From Lepus europaeus (lineage: Eukaryota > Chordata > Mammalia > Lagomorpha > Leporidae): a stretch of 64,000 bases of DNA. Position numbers and translations under genes: made by a program. Each line of letters starts with the position of its first letter. Position 1 is the stretch's first letter. Where the stretch lies: positions 34,195,885 through 34,259,884 of the forward strand of contig NC_084844.1 of the NCBI RefSeq assembly GCF_033115175.1, in the 5' to 3' direction. This document shows, piece after piece, positions 21,770-33,800 of this stretch. Below the pieces are notes generated by a model that was not told the DNA's origin, made no database searches, and saw only the letters and a program-made list of their open reading frames with translations.

Positions 21770-21998
21770 ATAAAAATAACTTTCTTAAATATCCACTTGT
21801 TGGATACTTTACTAAGCACTTCACACTCATCACTTCTAATCCTTAAAACATTGCAGGATAGAAATTAGCCCTATTTTCCAGATAAGGAATTAATGGTTGG
21901 AGTGGTTAAATGACTTGTCCAGGTCATATAGCTGAGGAGTAGTATGGCCAGAATTTAAATTCAGGACTCTGATTTTGAAGCTGTGGTCTTCTCAATGT
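21770..21998 (+). mobile_element. MIR SINE (ancient)
   Basis: The core sequence is recognisable: TACTAAGCACTTCACACTCA, CCAGATAAGGAATTAATGG, GACTTGTCCAGGTCATATAG and the end GAAGCTGTGGTCTTCTCAAT. Confidence 0.8.
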
Positions 21999-22044
21999 AT
22001 AGGCTTATATTTTAGGAATGAAAACTGCTTGTCATTTGCTCCAA

Positions 22045-22712
22045 AGAGATTTGTTTGTTTATTCTAAAGGCATAGTGACAGGGGCTGGCGCCGTGGCTCA
22101 CTTGGTTAATCCTCCACCTGCAGCGCTGGCATCCCATATGGGCGCCAGGTTCTAGTGCCGGTTGCTCCTCTTCCAGTCCAGCTCTCTGCTGTGGCCGCGG
22201 AGGGCAGTGGAGGATGGCCCAAGTGCTTGGGCCCCTGCACCCGCATGGGAGACCAGGAGGAAGCACCTGGTTCCTGGCTTCGAATCAGTGTAGCTCCAGC
22301 CGTGGTGGCCATTTTGGGGGTGAACCAACGGAAGGAAGACCTCTCTGTCTCTGTCTCTCTCTCATTGTCTAGCTCTATCTGTCAAATAAATAAATAAATA
22401 AATAAATAAAGGCATAGTGACAAATAGGGAGAAACACAGAGTGAGAGATCTTCCATCCACTAACTCATTCCACAGTTGGCCACAACAGCCCGTGCTGGGA
22501 CGGGCTGAAGCCAGGAACCAGGAGCTCCATCCAGCTCTTCCTTGTGGGTGATAGGCACTCAAGTACTTGGACCATAATCTGCTACTTTCCCAGGCACATT
22601 AGCAGGGAGCTAAATTGGAAGCAGAGTAGCCAAGACTCAAATCAGTACTGTAATATAGGATGTTGGCATCCCATGCAGTGGCTAAATCTGCTGCCACAAT
22701 ACTGGCCCCCTG
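22045..22712 (-). mobile_element. C-SINE, old, host of the nested plus copy
   Basis: Pieces 22045-22080 and 22408-22712; head GCCACAATACTGGCCCCC. Confidence 0.75.
22081..22407 (+). mobile_element. C-SINE, young, nested
   Basis: Perfect 15-bp target repeat AAAGGCATAGTGACA at 22066-22080 and 22408-22422. Confidence 0.93.
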
Positions 22713-22714
22713 AA

Positions 22715-23015
22715 TTTTGTTCGTTTATTTGTTTCTGAGAGGCAGAGTGACAGAGAGAGATCTTCCATCTGACTCATTCCTCAAATGCCTGTCAGGGCTG
22801 GGCCAAGCTGAAACCAAGAACCAGGAACCCCATCCAGGACTCTCACACGGGTGTCAGGGACTCAAGTACTTGAACCATGATCTGCTGCTTCCCAGGGTGC
22901 AGCTTCGCAGAAAGCTGGATCTGAAGCAGAGGTGGGACTAGATCCCAGATACTCTGATGTGGAAGGCAGGTGTCCCAAGCTACACTTTAACTTGCTGCAC
23001 CACAATTCCCACCCC
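22715..23015 (-). mobile_element. C-SINE, old
   Basis: Begins TTCGTTTATTTGTTTCTGAG, ends CACCACAATTCCCACCCCC. Confidence 0.75.
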
Positions 23016-23220
23016 CAACTGAATAGTTGGCTCATTTTAAGACCTGTGAATTGGTGAGTTTACTCTCATTTTAATATCAGAAAACGTAGGTGTGATACCC
23101 CCAAAACAACTTTGTTTCCTTTAAGAATATGAATACTGATTCTCTATATAACTAATTATTCAATCTTTTTATATTCTACCTTCTCTTGTTCTATATTGTT
23201 ACCTATATAAAATAGTACTA

Positions 23221-23506
23221 TGGGGTGGGCATTCGGCACAGCATTAAGATACCACTTAGGATACCCACATCTCATGTCAGAGGGTCTGGGTTTGAGTTCT
23301 GACTTTGAATCTGATTCCAGCTTCCTACTGCTGTGAACCTTGAGAGGGAGCAGGTGATAGCTCAAGTACTTGGGTCCTGTCATCCACAGGGGTGACCTGG
23401 ATTAGGTTCCAGGCTCCTGGCTTGTTTCAGGCATTTGGGGATTGAATCTGTGGATGCAAGATCTCTTTCTTCATTTCAAATAAATAAAATGAAATAAATA
23501 AAAAAT
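23221..23506 (+). mobile_element. C-SINE, old
   Basis: Head GGGGTGGGCATTCGGCACAG, tail ATTTCAAATAAATAAAAT. Confidence 0.75.
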
Positions 23507-23507
23507 T

Positions 23508-23798
23508 GGCCGGCGCCGCGGCTCACTAGGCTAATCCTCCGCCTGCGGCGCTGGCACACCAGGTTCTAGTCCCGGGCGGGGTGCCAGATTCTGTCCCGGT
23601 TGCCCCTCTTCCAGGCCAGCTCTCTGCTGTGGCCCGGGAGTGCAGTGGAGGATGGCCCAAGTGCTTGGGCCCTGTACCCCATGGGAGACCATTGGAGGGT
23701 GAACCAATGGCAAAGGAAGACCTTTCTCTTTGTCTCTCTCGCTCTCACTGTCCACTCTGCCTGTCAAAAATAAAAAAAAAATTTAAAAAAAAAAAGAG
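23508..23798 (+). mobile_element. C-SINE, young, with internal deletion
   Basis: Head GGCCGGCGCCGCGGCTCAC. GGGAGACCA joins directly to TTGGAGGGTGAACC, so about 75 bases present in the next copy are missing. Confidence 0.9.
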
Positions 23799-24154
23799 GC
23801 CGGCGCCGTGGCTCAACAGGCTAATCCTCCGCCTTGCGGCGCCGGCACACCGGGTTCTAGTCCCGGTCGGGGCACCGATCCTGTCCCGGTTGCCCCTCTT
23901 CCAGGCCAGCTCTCTGCTGTGGCCAGGGAGTGCAGTGGAGGATGGCCCAAGTGTTTGGGCTCTGCACCCCATGGGAGACCAGGAGAAGCACCTGGCTCCT
24001 GCCATCGGAACAGCGCGGTGCGCCGGCCGCAGCACGCTACCGCGGCGGCCATTAGAGGGTGAACCAACGGCAAAAGGAAGACCTTTCTCTCTGTCTCTCT
24101 CTCTCTCACTGTCCACTCTGCCTGTCAAAAATTAAAAAAATAAAAAAAAAAAAA
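23799..24154 (+). mobile_element. C-SINE, young, in tandem with the previous copy
   Basis: Full length, with head GGCCGGCGCCGTGGCTCAAC. It sits in the A-tail of the upstream copy. Confidence 0.92.
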
Positions 24155-24165
24155 GGGAAATAGGA

Positions 24166-24478
24166 CTTTTTAAAAATATCTATTTATTTATATGAAAGGC
24201 AGAGTTATAGAGAGGCAGAGAGAGAGAGAGGTCTTCCATCCGCTGGTTCACTCCTGAATTGGCTGCAATGGCCAAAGCTGCGCCCATCCGAAGCCAGGAG
24301 CCAGGAGCTTCTTCTGGGTCTCCCATGTGGATGCAGGGACCTAAGAACTTGGGCTATCTTCTACTGCTTTTCCAGGCCATAGCAGAGAGCTGGATTGGAA
24401 GTGAAGCAGCCGGGACTCATATGGGATGCTGGCACTGCAGGTGGCAGCTTTACCTGCTACGCCACAGCGCAGGCCGCA
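24166..24478 (-). mobile_element. C-SINE, old
   Basis: Flanked by GGGAAATAGGA at about 24155 and 24480. Confidence 0.85.
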
Positions 24479-24972
24479 TGGGAAATAGGATTAAAGGGGG
24501 CATGTTGCCCCTTCTCCTACCCCCCTCCCCCATTTCCTCCCTTTTGTTGAGATCCTTGGTGCCTAACCAGATCCTTCCAGACTCCTTGCAAACCAACTGG
24601 CAAAACATAAGCAGCACAGGGCAGCTTATGAAATAGGTAAGAGGAAAGTTCCCAGAGGCTTCAGAGAGCACCCTACTCTTCCCCACAGTGGCAGATTCCC
24701 TCCTTAGCAAGATAAAAACAGCTCTAAGCGTGCACTGTGCACAATCTCTTCAGAGACTGTTGCCACCTAACTTTGATTCAGTAAAGCAAACTGTCTCTGT
24801 TGAAGTGGGTTTTTGTCTCCTTCTGGGGTTATGAAAGGCCAGAACCCTGAGCTATTCCAAACCTAACAAGGATCATGTACATCAGCTGATCTGCGTGATA
24901 TAGTTTGACAGCCCTAACAGAAGGCAATATTTTTCAATCAGTGAGTTTCCTTAAAATGTTTTAATTTTTAAA
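24479..24972. other. Intergenic, no feature seen
   Basis: SINE-free sequence without an open frame or named repeat. Confidence 0.6.
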
Positions 24973-25215
24973 GTATGAATGTGGCATCTCATATGGGTGC
25001 CAGTTTCTGCACAGTTGCTCTACTTCCCATCTAGCTCTCTGCTAATGGCCTGGGAAAAGCAGCAGAAGATGGCCCAAATCTTTGGGCCCCTGCCACTCAC
25101 ATGGAAGACCTGGAAGAAACTTCTGGCTCCAGGCTTTGGCCAGCTGTTGTGGCCATTTGGGGAGTGAACCAGCTGATGGAAGATCTTTCTCTCTTTCAAA
25201 TAAATCTTTTTTAAA
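24973..25215 (+). mobile_element. C-SINE, old, 5' truncated
   Basis: Starts inside the body at GGCATCTCATATGGGTGCCA; tail CTTTCAAATAAATC. Confidence 0.75.
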
Positions 25216-25275
25216 AAATTTAAAAAATAAAGTTTGTGTTATATTTGGGGATTTTTATACTTAGTTCTTTTTCTT

Positions 25276-25620
25276 TTTTTTTGTTTTTTGACAGGCAGAG
25301 TGGACAGTGAGAGAAAGAGACAGAAAGAAAGGTCTTCCTTTTTGCCGTTGGTTCACCCTCCAATGGCCGCTGCGGCTGGTGCGCTGCAGCTAGTGCACCG
25401 CGCTGATCCGATGGCAGGAGCCAGGTGCTTCTCCTGGTCTCCCATGGGGTGCAGGGCCCAAGCACTTGGGCCATCCTCCACTGCACTCCCAGGCCACAGC
25501 AGAGAGCTGGCCTGGAAGAGGGGCAACTGGGACAGAATCCAGCGCCCCGACCGGGACTAGAACCTGGGGTGCCGGCGCTGCAAAGCGGAGAATTAGCCTA
25601 TTGAGCCGCAGCGCTGGCCA
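25276..25620 (-). mobile_element. C-SINE, young
   Basis: Perfect 17-bp target repeat ACTTAGTTCTTTTTCTT at 25259-25275 and 25621-25637. Confidence 0.93.
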
Positions 25621-25715
25621 ACTTAGTTCTTTTTCTTCTACAATGTCAATATCATTTCTCTATTTTGGTGGAAGAGCAAGAAATAGGCAGCTACTGATGT
25701 CTTTGGCTACCTAAA

Positions 25716-25992
25716 CTTTTTTATTTTTATGTATTTGAGAGGCAGAGTGATGGATACAAATCCACAGGGACAGAGAGAGAGCAAGCGTCCATCTGCTGGT
25801 GGACATGGGGACTGGGGTGGGCTGAAAGTGGAGTACTGGGAGCCCAATCCAGATCTGTGTGGGTGCCAGGAACTAAAGTTGACATTAGTTGGAAACTCAT
25901 CATGAGTCAGAGACTGTTCAGGAGCCTAGACCCTCTTAAGTATCTTTACGGCTGAGGTCATCTTAACTGCTGGAGTAAACACCTGCCCCCTC
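25716..25992 (-). mobile_element. C-SINE, old, diverged
   Basis: Starts GTATTTGAGAGGCAGAGTGA and ends AAACACCTGCCCCC. Confidence 0.65.
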
Positions 25993-26124
25993 AGCCACTT
26001 TTTAAAGCCTAGTGAAGGTCCTCTGTTTTTGAGAATCTTCTAAATTTTATTTACTCATCATAAAGGACGCTAGAATCTTTGGGGAACCAAGGTGATTAAT
26101 AAGATGTGAAAACTGGAAGTCATT

Positions 26125-26195
26125 TAGTTAAAAATCCTCATTTTACAGATGAAGCAGAGGGATTTACTCAAAGCCAGAGTTGGGAATCATAAAAT
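26125..26195 (+). mobile_element. MIR fragment
   Basis: CATTTTACAGATGAAGCAGA and CTCAAAGCCAGAG match the MIR core. Confidence 0.55.
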
Positions 26196-26419
26196 TTTAA
26201 ATTGCCACTTGCTTTGTACATCTGGAGAGCACACACATGCACTTCTTGCCAAAATTTCTCCCTGGGCTCTGGGTTAATTACTTTGCATTGAAATGGGACT
26301 CTTGGTGTCTTAGTAGTTTGGAATGTGTGGGATACAGTAGGGTCTTCTGGAATTTAGTTTGTAGTCTTCCTAGGACTTTCTAAGTGTTCTCTTACAGCCT
26401 TGAAAAAGCTTCCTTATTT

Positions 26420-26510
26420 TAAATGGATTTGTAAATCAACAAATATTTGAGTGCCTGTTGTGTACCAGACATGGGGACTGCACCTTCATAGTGAAATGAG
26501 GGAGCAGAGG
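26420..26510 (+). mobile_element. MIR or L2 fragment
   Basis: AATATTTGAGTGCCTGTTGT and GTACCAGACATGGGGACTG match the shared MIR/L2 3' type. Confidence 0.5.
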
Positions 26511-26546
26511 CGGTCTCAAATTGCTTGTCTGAGAACTAAACCTTTT

Positions 26547-26910
26547 TTTATTTTTATTTTTTATTTATTTATTTTTTTTGACAGGCAGAGTGGATAGTGA
26601 GAGAGAGAGACAGAGAGAAAGGTCTTCCTTTTTGCCGTTGGTTCACCCTCCAATGGCCGCTGCGGCTGGCGCGCTGCGGCCAGTGCACCGTGCTGATTCG
26701 ATGGCAGGAGCCAGGTGCTTCTTCTGGTCTCCCATGGGGTGCAGGGCCCAAGCACTTGGGCCATCCTCCACTGCACTCCCGGGCCTCAGCAGAGAGCTGG
26801 CCTGGAAGGGGGGCAACTGGGACAGAATCCGGCGCCCCGACCGGGACTAGAACCTGGGGTGCCGGCGCCGCAAGGCGGAGGATTAGCCTGTTAAGCCACG
26901 GCGCCGGCCC
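26547..26910 (-). mobile_element. C-SINE, young
   Basis: Inserted in the left target repeat of the next copy; TAAACCTTTTT precedes and follows it. Confidence 0.9.
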
Positions 26911-26919
26911 TCTAAACCT

Positions 26920-27232
26920 TTTTTTTTTTTTTTTTAAAGATTTATTTATTTATTTGAGAAGTAGAGTTACAGAGAAAGGGTGAGACAGACATCTTCCTTC
27001 CAAGGGTTCACTTACTTGCAGCTCTGGCTGCAATGGCCAGAGCTGGGCGATGGGAAATGAGGAGCCAGGAGCTTCTTCCAAGTCTCCCACGTGGGTGCAG
27101 GGGCTCAAGCACCTGGGCCATTAGCAGGGAGCTGGATCGGAAGAGGAGCAGACGGGACTCAAACCGGCATCCAGATGGGACTGCCTGTGCCGCAGGTGGA
27201 GGCTTAACTTACTAGGCCAAAGCGCCAGCCCC
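26920..27232 (-). mobile_element. C-SINE, old
   Basis: Its own target repeat GAACTAAACCTTTT is at about 26533 and 27234, with the younger copy between. Confidence 0.85.
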
Positions 27233-27660
27233 AGAACTAAACCTTTTATGGTATGTGTGACAGTAGGGAAAATTCTCACTAGACAATTGGAGGGATTTAT
27301 TATTTGTTTTAGCAAGCTTCCAACGGTAAGAATTCCTTGCATTTCCTGGAGAAGGCACTGGGAAGTGAGGAATCCTGATGTGGGCTTTCCTATTATTGTC
27401 AAAGACACTTCCAGGTATACAAGTTTTGGCCTCAGTGCGGCGCTTCTTCGAAGCACCGAGGACCCAACCGCAAGGCTGGGTGACCAGCGCCCACTACAGG
27501 ATTTCCGCAGGCTCTTACCCCCCGAGGACCGCACTGCGCCTGCGTGTCGGAGCCCCTTTGTTGCTTGGCGCTAGGGTCGGGCTGCGCCTGCGCCGTGGGC
27601 CGGCGCGGACAAGTGCGCTGCACCGCTCGCACCGGCGGGGGGCGAGCAGACCTCGAGCAG

Positions 27661-27687
27661 CCGCCGCCGCCGCCGCCGCCGCCGCCG
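27661..27687 (+). repeat. (CCG)9 trinucleotide tract in presumed GDPD1 5' UTR
   Basis: Nine perfect CCG units flanked by CAG triplets, 70 bases before the GDPD1 ATG. Such tracts can vary in length. Confidence 0.9.
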
Positions 27688-27757
27688 CAGCCGTTGTGAC
27701 CGCTGCAGCTGAGTTCAGAGGGCCCGGAGGTGGGGGACCTCGCGCTCGGTGACTGAG

Positions 27758-27899
27758 ATGTCGTCCGCCGCGGCTTTTTACCTCCTGTCTACCCTCGGAG
27801 GGTACTTGGTGACCTCCTTCTTGCTGCTCAAATACCCGACCTTGCTGCACCAGAGAAAGAAGCAGCGATTCCTCAGTAAACACATCTCTCACCGCGGAG
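27758..27899 (+). CDS. GDPD1: GDPD1 exon 1 (coding part)
   Basis: It codes [10 protein letters not shown] to ISHRG plus one base of the next glycine. The donor GTGAGA is at 27900. It holds the membrane anchor and the first catalytic His-Arg. Confidence 0.95.
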
Positions 27900-30800
27900 G
27901 TGAGAGGGGTCCCCAGGAGCCGATGGCGGAGCTGGGGGAGGCTTCTTTACGCCGAGCGGGAGCTGAGGTCCCTGGGAGCCCCCCAGCAGGCAGCCGGGTG
28001 GAAATACGTGAGGGTTTGAGGAAGGTTGCGGGAATGGAAGGCGCCCTCTGAGGAGAAGGCTGTGGGAAGGGAAAGAAAGGCATCCCGAGACGGAGCCGCG
28101 GCGGTGGCTTCTGAGGGGGGCGAGCGGGCTGAGAGTGAGGGTGCACGGAGCGCTTCCCGGAGAGCTCCCTCCTTCCCTGGCAGCGCCGCCCAGCACGGGG
28201 GGCCAGGCGGTGCGGAGCCGAGGGCACCGGGCACGGACTGCTCGCAGCGAGCCGGCGGCCGAGCGAGGGGAGAGCCGGGGCGAGGGGCCCGGCGGAGGAC
28301 CTGCGCGCACCTGCAGCGGGTGCAGCCCGGCTGCGCGCGGTGCCCGAGGCCGGCCCCATCTCCACGCCCCCAGCACTCTGAATTGGGAAGAGGGGCGAAA
28401 ACCGAGTACACGAGCCCGAGACGTTTCCCAAGGTCACAATTAGAGCTTGGGCTGAAAACTGGAGCAGGAGCTGGAGGGTCCTGGTTCTCAGGGCTTCAAG
28501 CCTTGCACTTGGTTTTATGAGCACCACCCTGCATCCTTGCAGTGACACGTGGATTTCGTTTATGACAGGACAGTGTCCTTTAAAGAGAGCAGAAAGGTGG
28601 TTTTTGTTTGTTTGTTTTTTCTGGAAAAGTAGCATGCTAAAAGGAGCCTAGGTAGTTCCTCTTCTAATCCCCAGATAATAGTCCAAATTTTTGCCCTTTC
28701 ATTATTGTGTAATAATGTGACTTCATTACATTTCAGGCATAATGTAAAGAACGTTGTGAGATCGGATTATTTCATCAAGTTTAACTGTTCTTTACTGGGT
28801 TAAAACTGTGAATTTAGTGTACTACTTGAAATGGCGAATTTTAGGAATTTACAGTAAAAATCTTGATTTTGTGCTGTTATACCTTTTCTAGTATTAGGAA
28901 TAAGCTTTAAATGCCACAGAAGCACATTATCATTTTTCTACATAATCTGTATCATTTTTATCAGATAAACAGTTCTGATAAGTGGCTTCTGTGGTTGTCT
29001 AGTCTCCCCCTTGTGAAAAGCATCAGTCTTAAAGGGTTGTTAACTAAATGTTGTGTTATTGTTTATTTGGTTTAATCGGTATTTTAATAGATACATGGTT
29101 TAACTGTAGGGTGACATAATAGCTACCACTGTGCCTTCAGCCATTAGAACTAGGGACCAACTTTTAGTATCCAAGTTGTTGTCATGGGAGCAATGTTCAA
29201 TTCTGGGGATAAGCAATACACACTGCACTTGTGTTTACCAGTTTACAAAAAGAAAAGTGCTGACTAAAAACCACAAATCAAAACCAAACTATAGCTAAAA
29301 AACTATCTAAGCTATCATTATGAATGATCTGCATTTTATTTTAAAAGGAATACATGTTAATCTGAAATTGTACAGGTGAAAAAAATCAGCACTCCATAGA
29401 AGTTAAAAATTATGTGCTAGAATATCACAGCTAGAATCAAAGTCAGGATAAGCTAGATCTTGAATTCTCATTTACTGCTGGAAATACTTTAAAAATGTTT
29501 TCTCCCTAAGTATTAAGTAATTTCAGTGTCACTCCTTATATTAAAACTCCCATTCATTATTTGTTAATATAGCATGCAGTATTTACATATTCAGAGATGC
29601 AACTGAGCCTTTTATGGGAAGCTTGGTAATTACCTGCAGACTCAAAATCTCTTTTACCTATTTGATGGTCCTACTAGAACTATAGTAAATTTCCATATGT
29701 TAGTGCGTAATCTATTATTTTGGAGTATATGCACCAAGTAATACAGTTGAATCCAGAACGAAGGGAGAAATATTTATCAATAAACACTTTGTAACTCAAG
29801 ATGCTAAATCTCTGGAGAATAAGAGACACAAGTGCCTGGGAAGGAGTCGCAATCCTTGATTGTTTTTAGGTTTTGTCTTAGACACTGATAATCACTGGTC
29901 TCTGTGAATTTGCTAATATTTGGGCTTCTTGATTGCCTTAGCTGATACGACCTGCTATTTCTTTTTAAAGATTTTATTTATTTGAGAGGCGGAGTTACAG
30001 AGAGGGAGAGGCAGACACAGAAAGAGAGAGAAAGGGAGAGATGGATCTTTTCTATTAGCTGGTTCACTCCCCAAATGGCTTCAATGGTCTGGGCTGGGCC
30101 AGACTGAAGTCACGAGCTTCATCCGGGTCTCCGATGTGGGTTCAGGGGCCTAAGGACTTGGGCCATCTTCCCATGCTTTCTCAGGCACCTTAGCAAGGAA
30201 CTGGATTGGAAGTGGACTCAAACAGTTGCCCATATGGGCTGCCAGTGCTGCAGGCAGCAGCTTTACCCGCTACGCCACAGCGCAGGCCCCCCACCCCCAC
30301 ATGTTTTTTTTTTTTTTTTTTTTTTTTTTTTGACAGGCAGAGTGGATAGTGAGAGAGAGAGAGAGAGACAGAGAGAAAGGTCTTCCTTTTTGCCGTTGGT
30401 TCACCCTCCAGTGGCCGCTGCGGCCAGCGCATCTCGCTGATCCGAAGCCAGGAGCCAGGTACTTCTGGTCTCCCTTGCGGGTGCAGGGCCCAAGGACTTG
30501 GGCCATCCTCCACTGCCTTCCCGGGCCATAGCAGAGAGCTGGCCTGGAAGAGGGGCAACCAGGACAGAATCCGGCACCCCAACCGGGACTAAAACCCAGT
30601 GTGCCGGCGCTGCAAGGCGGAGGATTAGCCTGTTGAGCCACGGTGCCGGCCATATGTTTTTTTTAAGATTTATTTACTTGAAAGGTAGAGAAAGAGGGAG
30701 AGACAGGGAGACGGGCTCTTCCACCCGTTGGTTCACTCCCTAAATGGCTGTAACAGCTGGGGCTGGAAACTCTATCTAGGAGCCAGAAACTCTATCCTGG

Positions 30801-33800
30801 GTCTCCCACATGGGTGGCAAGGGCCTAAGTACTTGGACCATACTCTGCTGCTTTCGTAGGTGCATTAGGAGGGAGCTGGATTGGAAACAGAGCAGCTGGG
30901 CTGGGTCTTGAACCAGTGCCCTGATATGGGATGCTGGCATTGCAAGGGGCAGCTTAACCTGCTATGCCACAATGCTGGCCCCTGCATTATATTTTAATAG
31001 GATCTGTTAATACATGTACTTCCCTCACTAGACTATAAGTTCCTCAGGGCAAGGATCAGATTTATTAATTCTTGTGTCTCTAGCCTCTACATACAGCTCC
31101 TGGTACATGATAAAAAATAATAACTGGGGGGCTGGCGCCGTGGCTCACTTGGTTAATACTCCGCCTGCAGTGCCAGGATCCCATACAGGCACTGGTTTCT
31201 AGTCCCACTTACTTTAATTCCAGTCCAGCTCTCTGCTGTGGCCCGGGAGGGAGTGGAGGATGGCCCAAGTGCTTGAGCCCCTGTACCTGCATGGGAGACC
31301 AGGAGGAGGCACCTGTCTCCTGGCTTTGGAGTGGCATAACTCCGGCCATGGCGGCCATTTGGGGGTGAACCAACAGAGGGAAGACCTTTCTCTCTGTCTC
31401 TCTCTCTCACTAACTCTGTCAAATAAAAAAAAATAATAATAGCTGTTTGCTAATTGTCTTCTACATACTAAATGCTTTCCATTTGTTTTCCAACTTTACT
31501 TGACCAAAGAATACTTTTTTTTTTTTTGACAGGCAGAGTGGACAGTGAGAGAGAGACAGAGAGAAAGGTCTTCCTTTTGCCGTTGGTTCACCCTCCAATG
31601 GCCGCCACGGCCGGCGCACTGCGCTGATCCGAAGGCAGGAGCCAGGTGCTTCTCCTGGTCTCCCATGGGGTGCAGGACCCAAGCACTTGGGCCATCCTCC
31701 ACTGCACTCCCAGGCCACAGCAGAGAGCTAGACTGGAAGAGGAGCTACCAGGACAGAATCCAGTGCCCTGACCGGGACTAGAACCCAGTGTGCCGGCGCC
31801 GCAAGGCAGAGGATTAGCCTATTGATCTGCTGCACCAGCCCAAAGAATACTTTTTATAATTACAGTGTTTTGATGAAACACCCCTAGGACCAAAAATAGG
31901 TCCTTTGGATTAAATGAAGAGCAAATGATACTCTCAAAGACCTTTTTTTTCCTGTATGGGATTATAAATTTTATTAGTATTTTAACATGTGTTTCCAGTT
32001 GTATGATAACTCATGTTCATTGCAGAAAATTTGGAAGACATTGAAGTGAAAAATAAAAATAGTTCCTCATACTGACATCTGGAGATATTAACATATTAAA
32101 TTATAAAGTATATCTGTTAAGGACTTATTTTCCTACATTTTGAATCAAAATTCCAGATGCCCACTGACTTAGCTGGAGAAATAAAAATAGCAGGGGAATA
32201 ATTTGCTTTAATCTTCCCTAACCTATCTCTATGGGCCAGTTGACTTAAGCAACAGACTTTTTAGAAAGTGCTTTCTTTATTAGGGCTTAGTGGCCAAAAA
32301 ATAAAAAAAAGTATCTGTAACTTAATCAAATCCCCACCTTTCCTCCTAATCTTTTATCCTTGGTCTCAAGGCAGGGCACTGTCACAGTCTGGGCCTCCTG
32401 CCACTGACTGATCTGGCAGGTGATAGTTTGAAGGGAAGGATTGCTCTTGGACTGTTTAGTGCTTCTGGGCTTTGAACTTTGAGAAAATTGAGGCTCCAAG
32501 TGTCACTGGAAGTAGCATTATGCAATTGTACCTGAGACTTTTTTATGTTGGGATGTTGATTCTCATCAGCTCTTGTTCTTTCATTCTTTTTGTTTGTTTG
32601 TTTTAAAGAATCATTTTATTTATTTATTTGAAAGACAGAGTCACAGCGAGAGGTAAGCCAGAGAGAGAGCAAGGTCTTCCATTCCACTGGTTTACTCCCC
32701 AAATTACCGCAACAGCTAGAACTGAGCTCATCTGAAGCCAGGAGCCAGGAGCCTCCTTCAGGTCTCCCACTTGGGCCATCTTCCATTGCTTTCCCAGGGC
32801 ACAGCAGAGAGCTGGATCGGAAGAGGAGCAGCCCGGACCTGAACTGGCACCCATATGGGATGCCGGTGCTGCAGGCTGGGGCTTTAACCTGCCGTGCCAC
32901 AGCACCGGCCCCTCTTTCATTCTTATTATTGAGGAACTCTTCCTTATTTATCAATGAAGATAAACTCATAAACTCCTACTATTGGTTTATTAGCAGTGGA
33001 TTATCATTGATTTAATAGAGCTATCCTGTTTAATAATGTAAACTTTAGTAAACTAAAAGGTACTTTTTTCACCAATGACCATTTTTATAAAATACATGTA
33101 TCTTAAATTTTAACTCTAAATTTGAAAAAATTAAATGTTGCTCTATAAAATTATTGAAGTTATGACACCACACATTAAAATAATTAAATAGGAACACATC
33201 AGTAACTCCTTGGAGAGGAATGTCATACTTATTGATTAGTCCCTCGGTTACTTTACAGGCTTTTCCACCATGTGAGTCTAACAGGTAATTTGTATTCTCA
33301 TTGTGGGGCTTATCTTCAAGCTTTATAAACAAAAGAGTATAAGAGTTAGGATCAATATGAAGAACTTACCTGTAAAACTGAAATAAAAGTGCTATTTGAG
33401 TGGAAGCTGCAAAGCTCAGCATTGGTGGTAAAAGCCTGTGCTTTGAAATCATACTGCTTGTGCTTGAATCCTGGTTCTCCTTACCAACTTTGTGGCCTTA
33501 GCCATATTTTTTCTAGACAGGATTAACTCGTAGGGTGATTGTATTTTAATGAAATAAAATATGAAGCACTAAGCATAAAAGTCTGGCTTCTATTAATGAT
33601 TAATATTTGACTACCTTTTCAATAGTTTACTAATGACTAGGAAGTTTAATAAACTTCTAAAATAGATGCAAGATCTTAAGAGTGCATGCTTTGCCCCTCT
33701 TCCAGGCCAGCTCTCTGCTATGGCCCGGGAAGGCAGTGGAGGATGGCCCAAGTCCTTGGGCCCTGCACCCACATGGGAGACCAGGAGAAGCACCTGGCTC

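Larger units (their letters stand above)
27430..28380 (+). promoter_or_regulatory. CpG-island promoter of GDPD1
   Basis: About 950 bases are strongly GC- and CpG-rich, unlike the AT-rich surroundings, and cover GDPD1 exon 1 and the start of intron 1. No TATA box is seen. Two NRF1-like palindromic motifs of the form TGCGCCTGCG occur near 27534 and 27583. The many open frames here on both strands reflect base composition. Divergent transcription is possible but there is no gene evidence for it. Confidence 0.8.

Noticed and set aside
23508-24154. Regularly repeated units resembling an array
   Set aside because: They are two tandem SINEs, not a CRISPR array; this is a mammalian genome.
27378-27752. 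Plus-strand 124-codon frame ending just before the GDPD1 ATG
   Set aside because: It is low-complexity and GC-driven. Transcription most likely starts inside the CpG island downstream of its ATG, so it is not supported as an upstream reading frame.
27873-28635. Minus-strand frames of 154-248 codons in the CpG island (possible divergent gene)
   Set aside because: Long frames in all phases are expected at this GC content; no known domain or splice pattern is visible.
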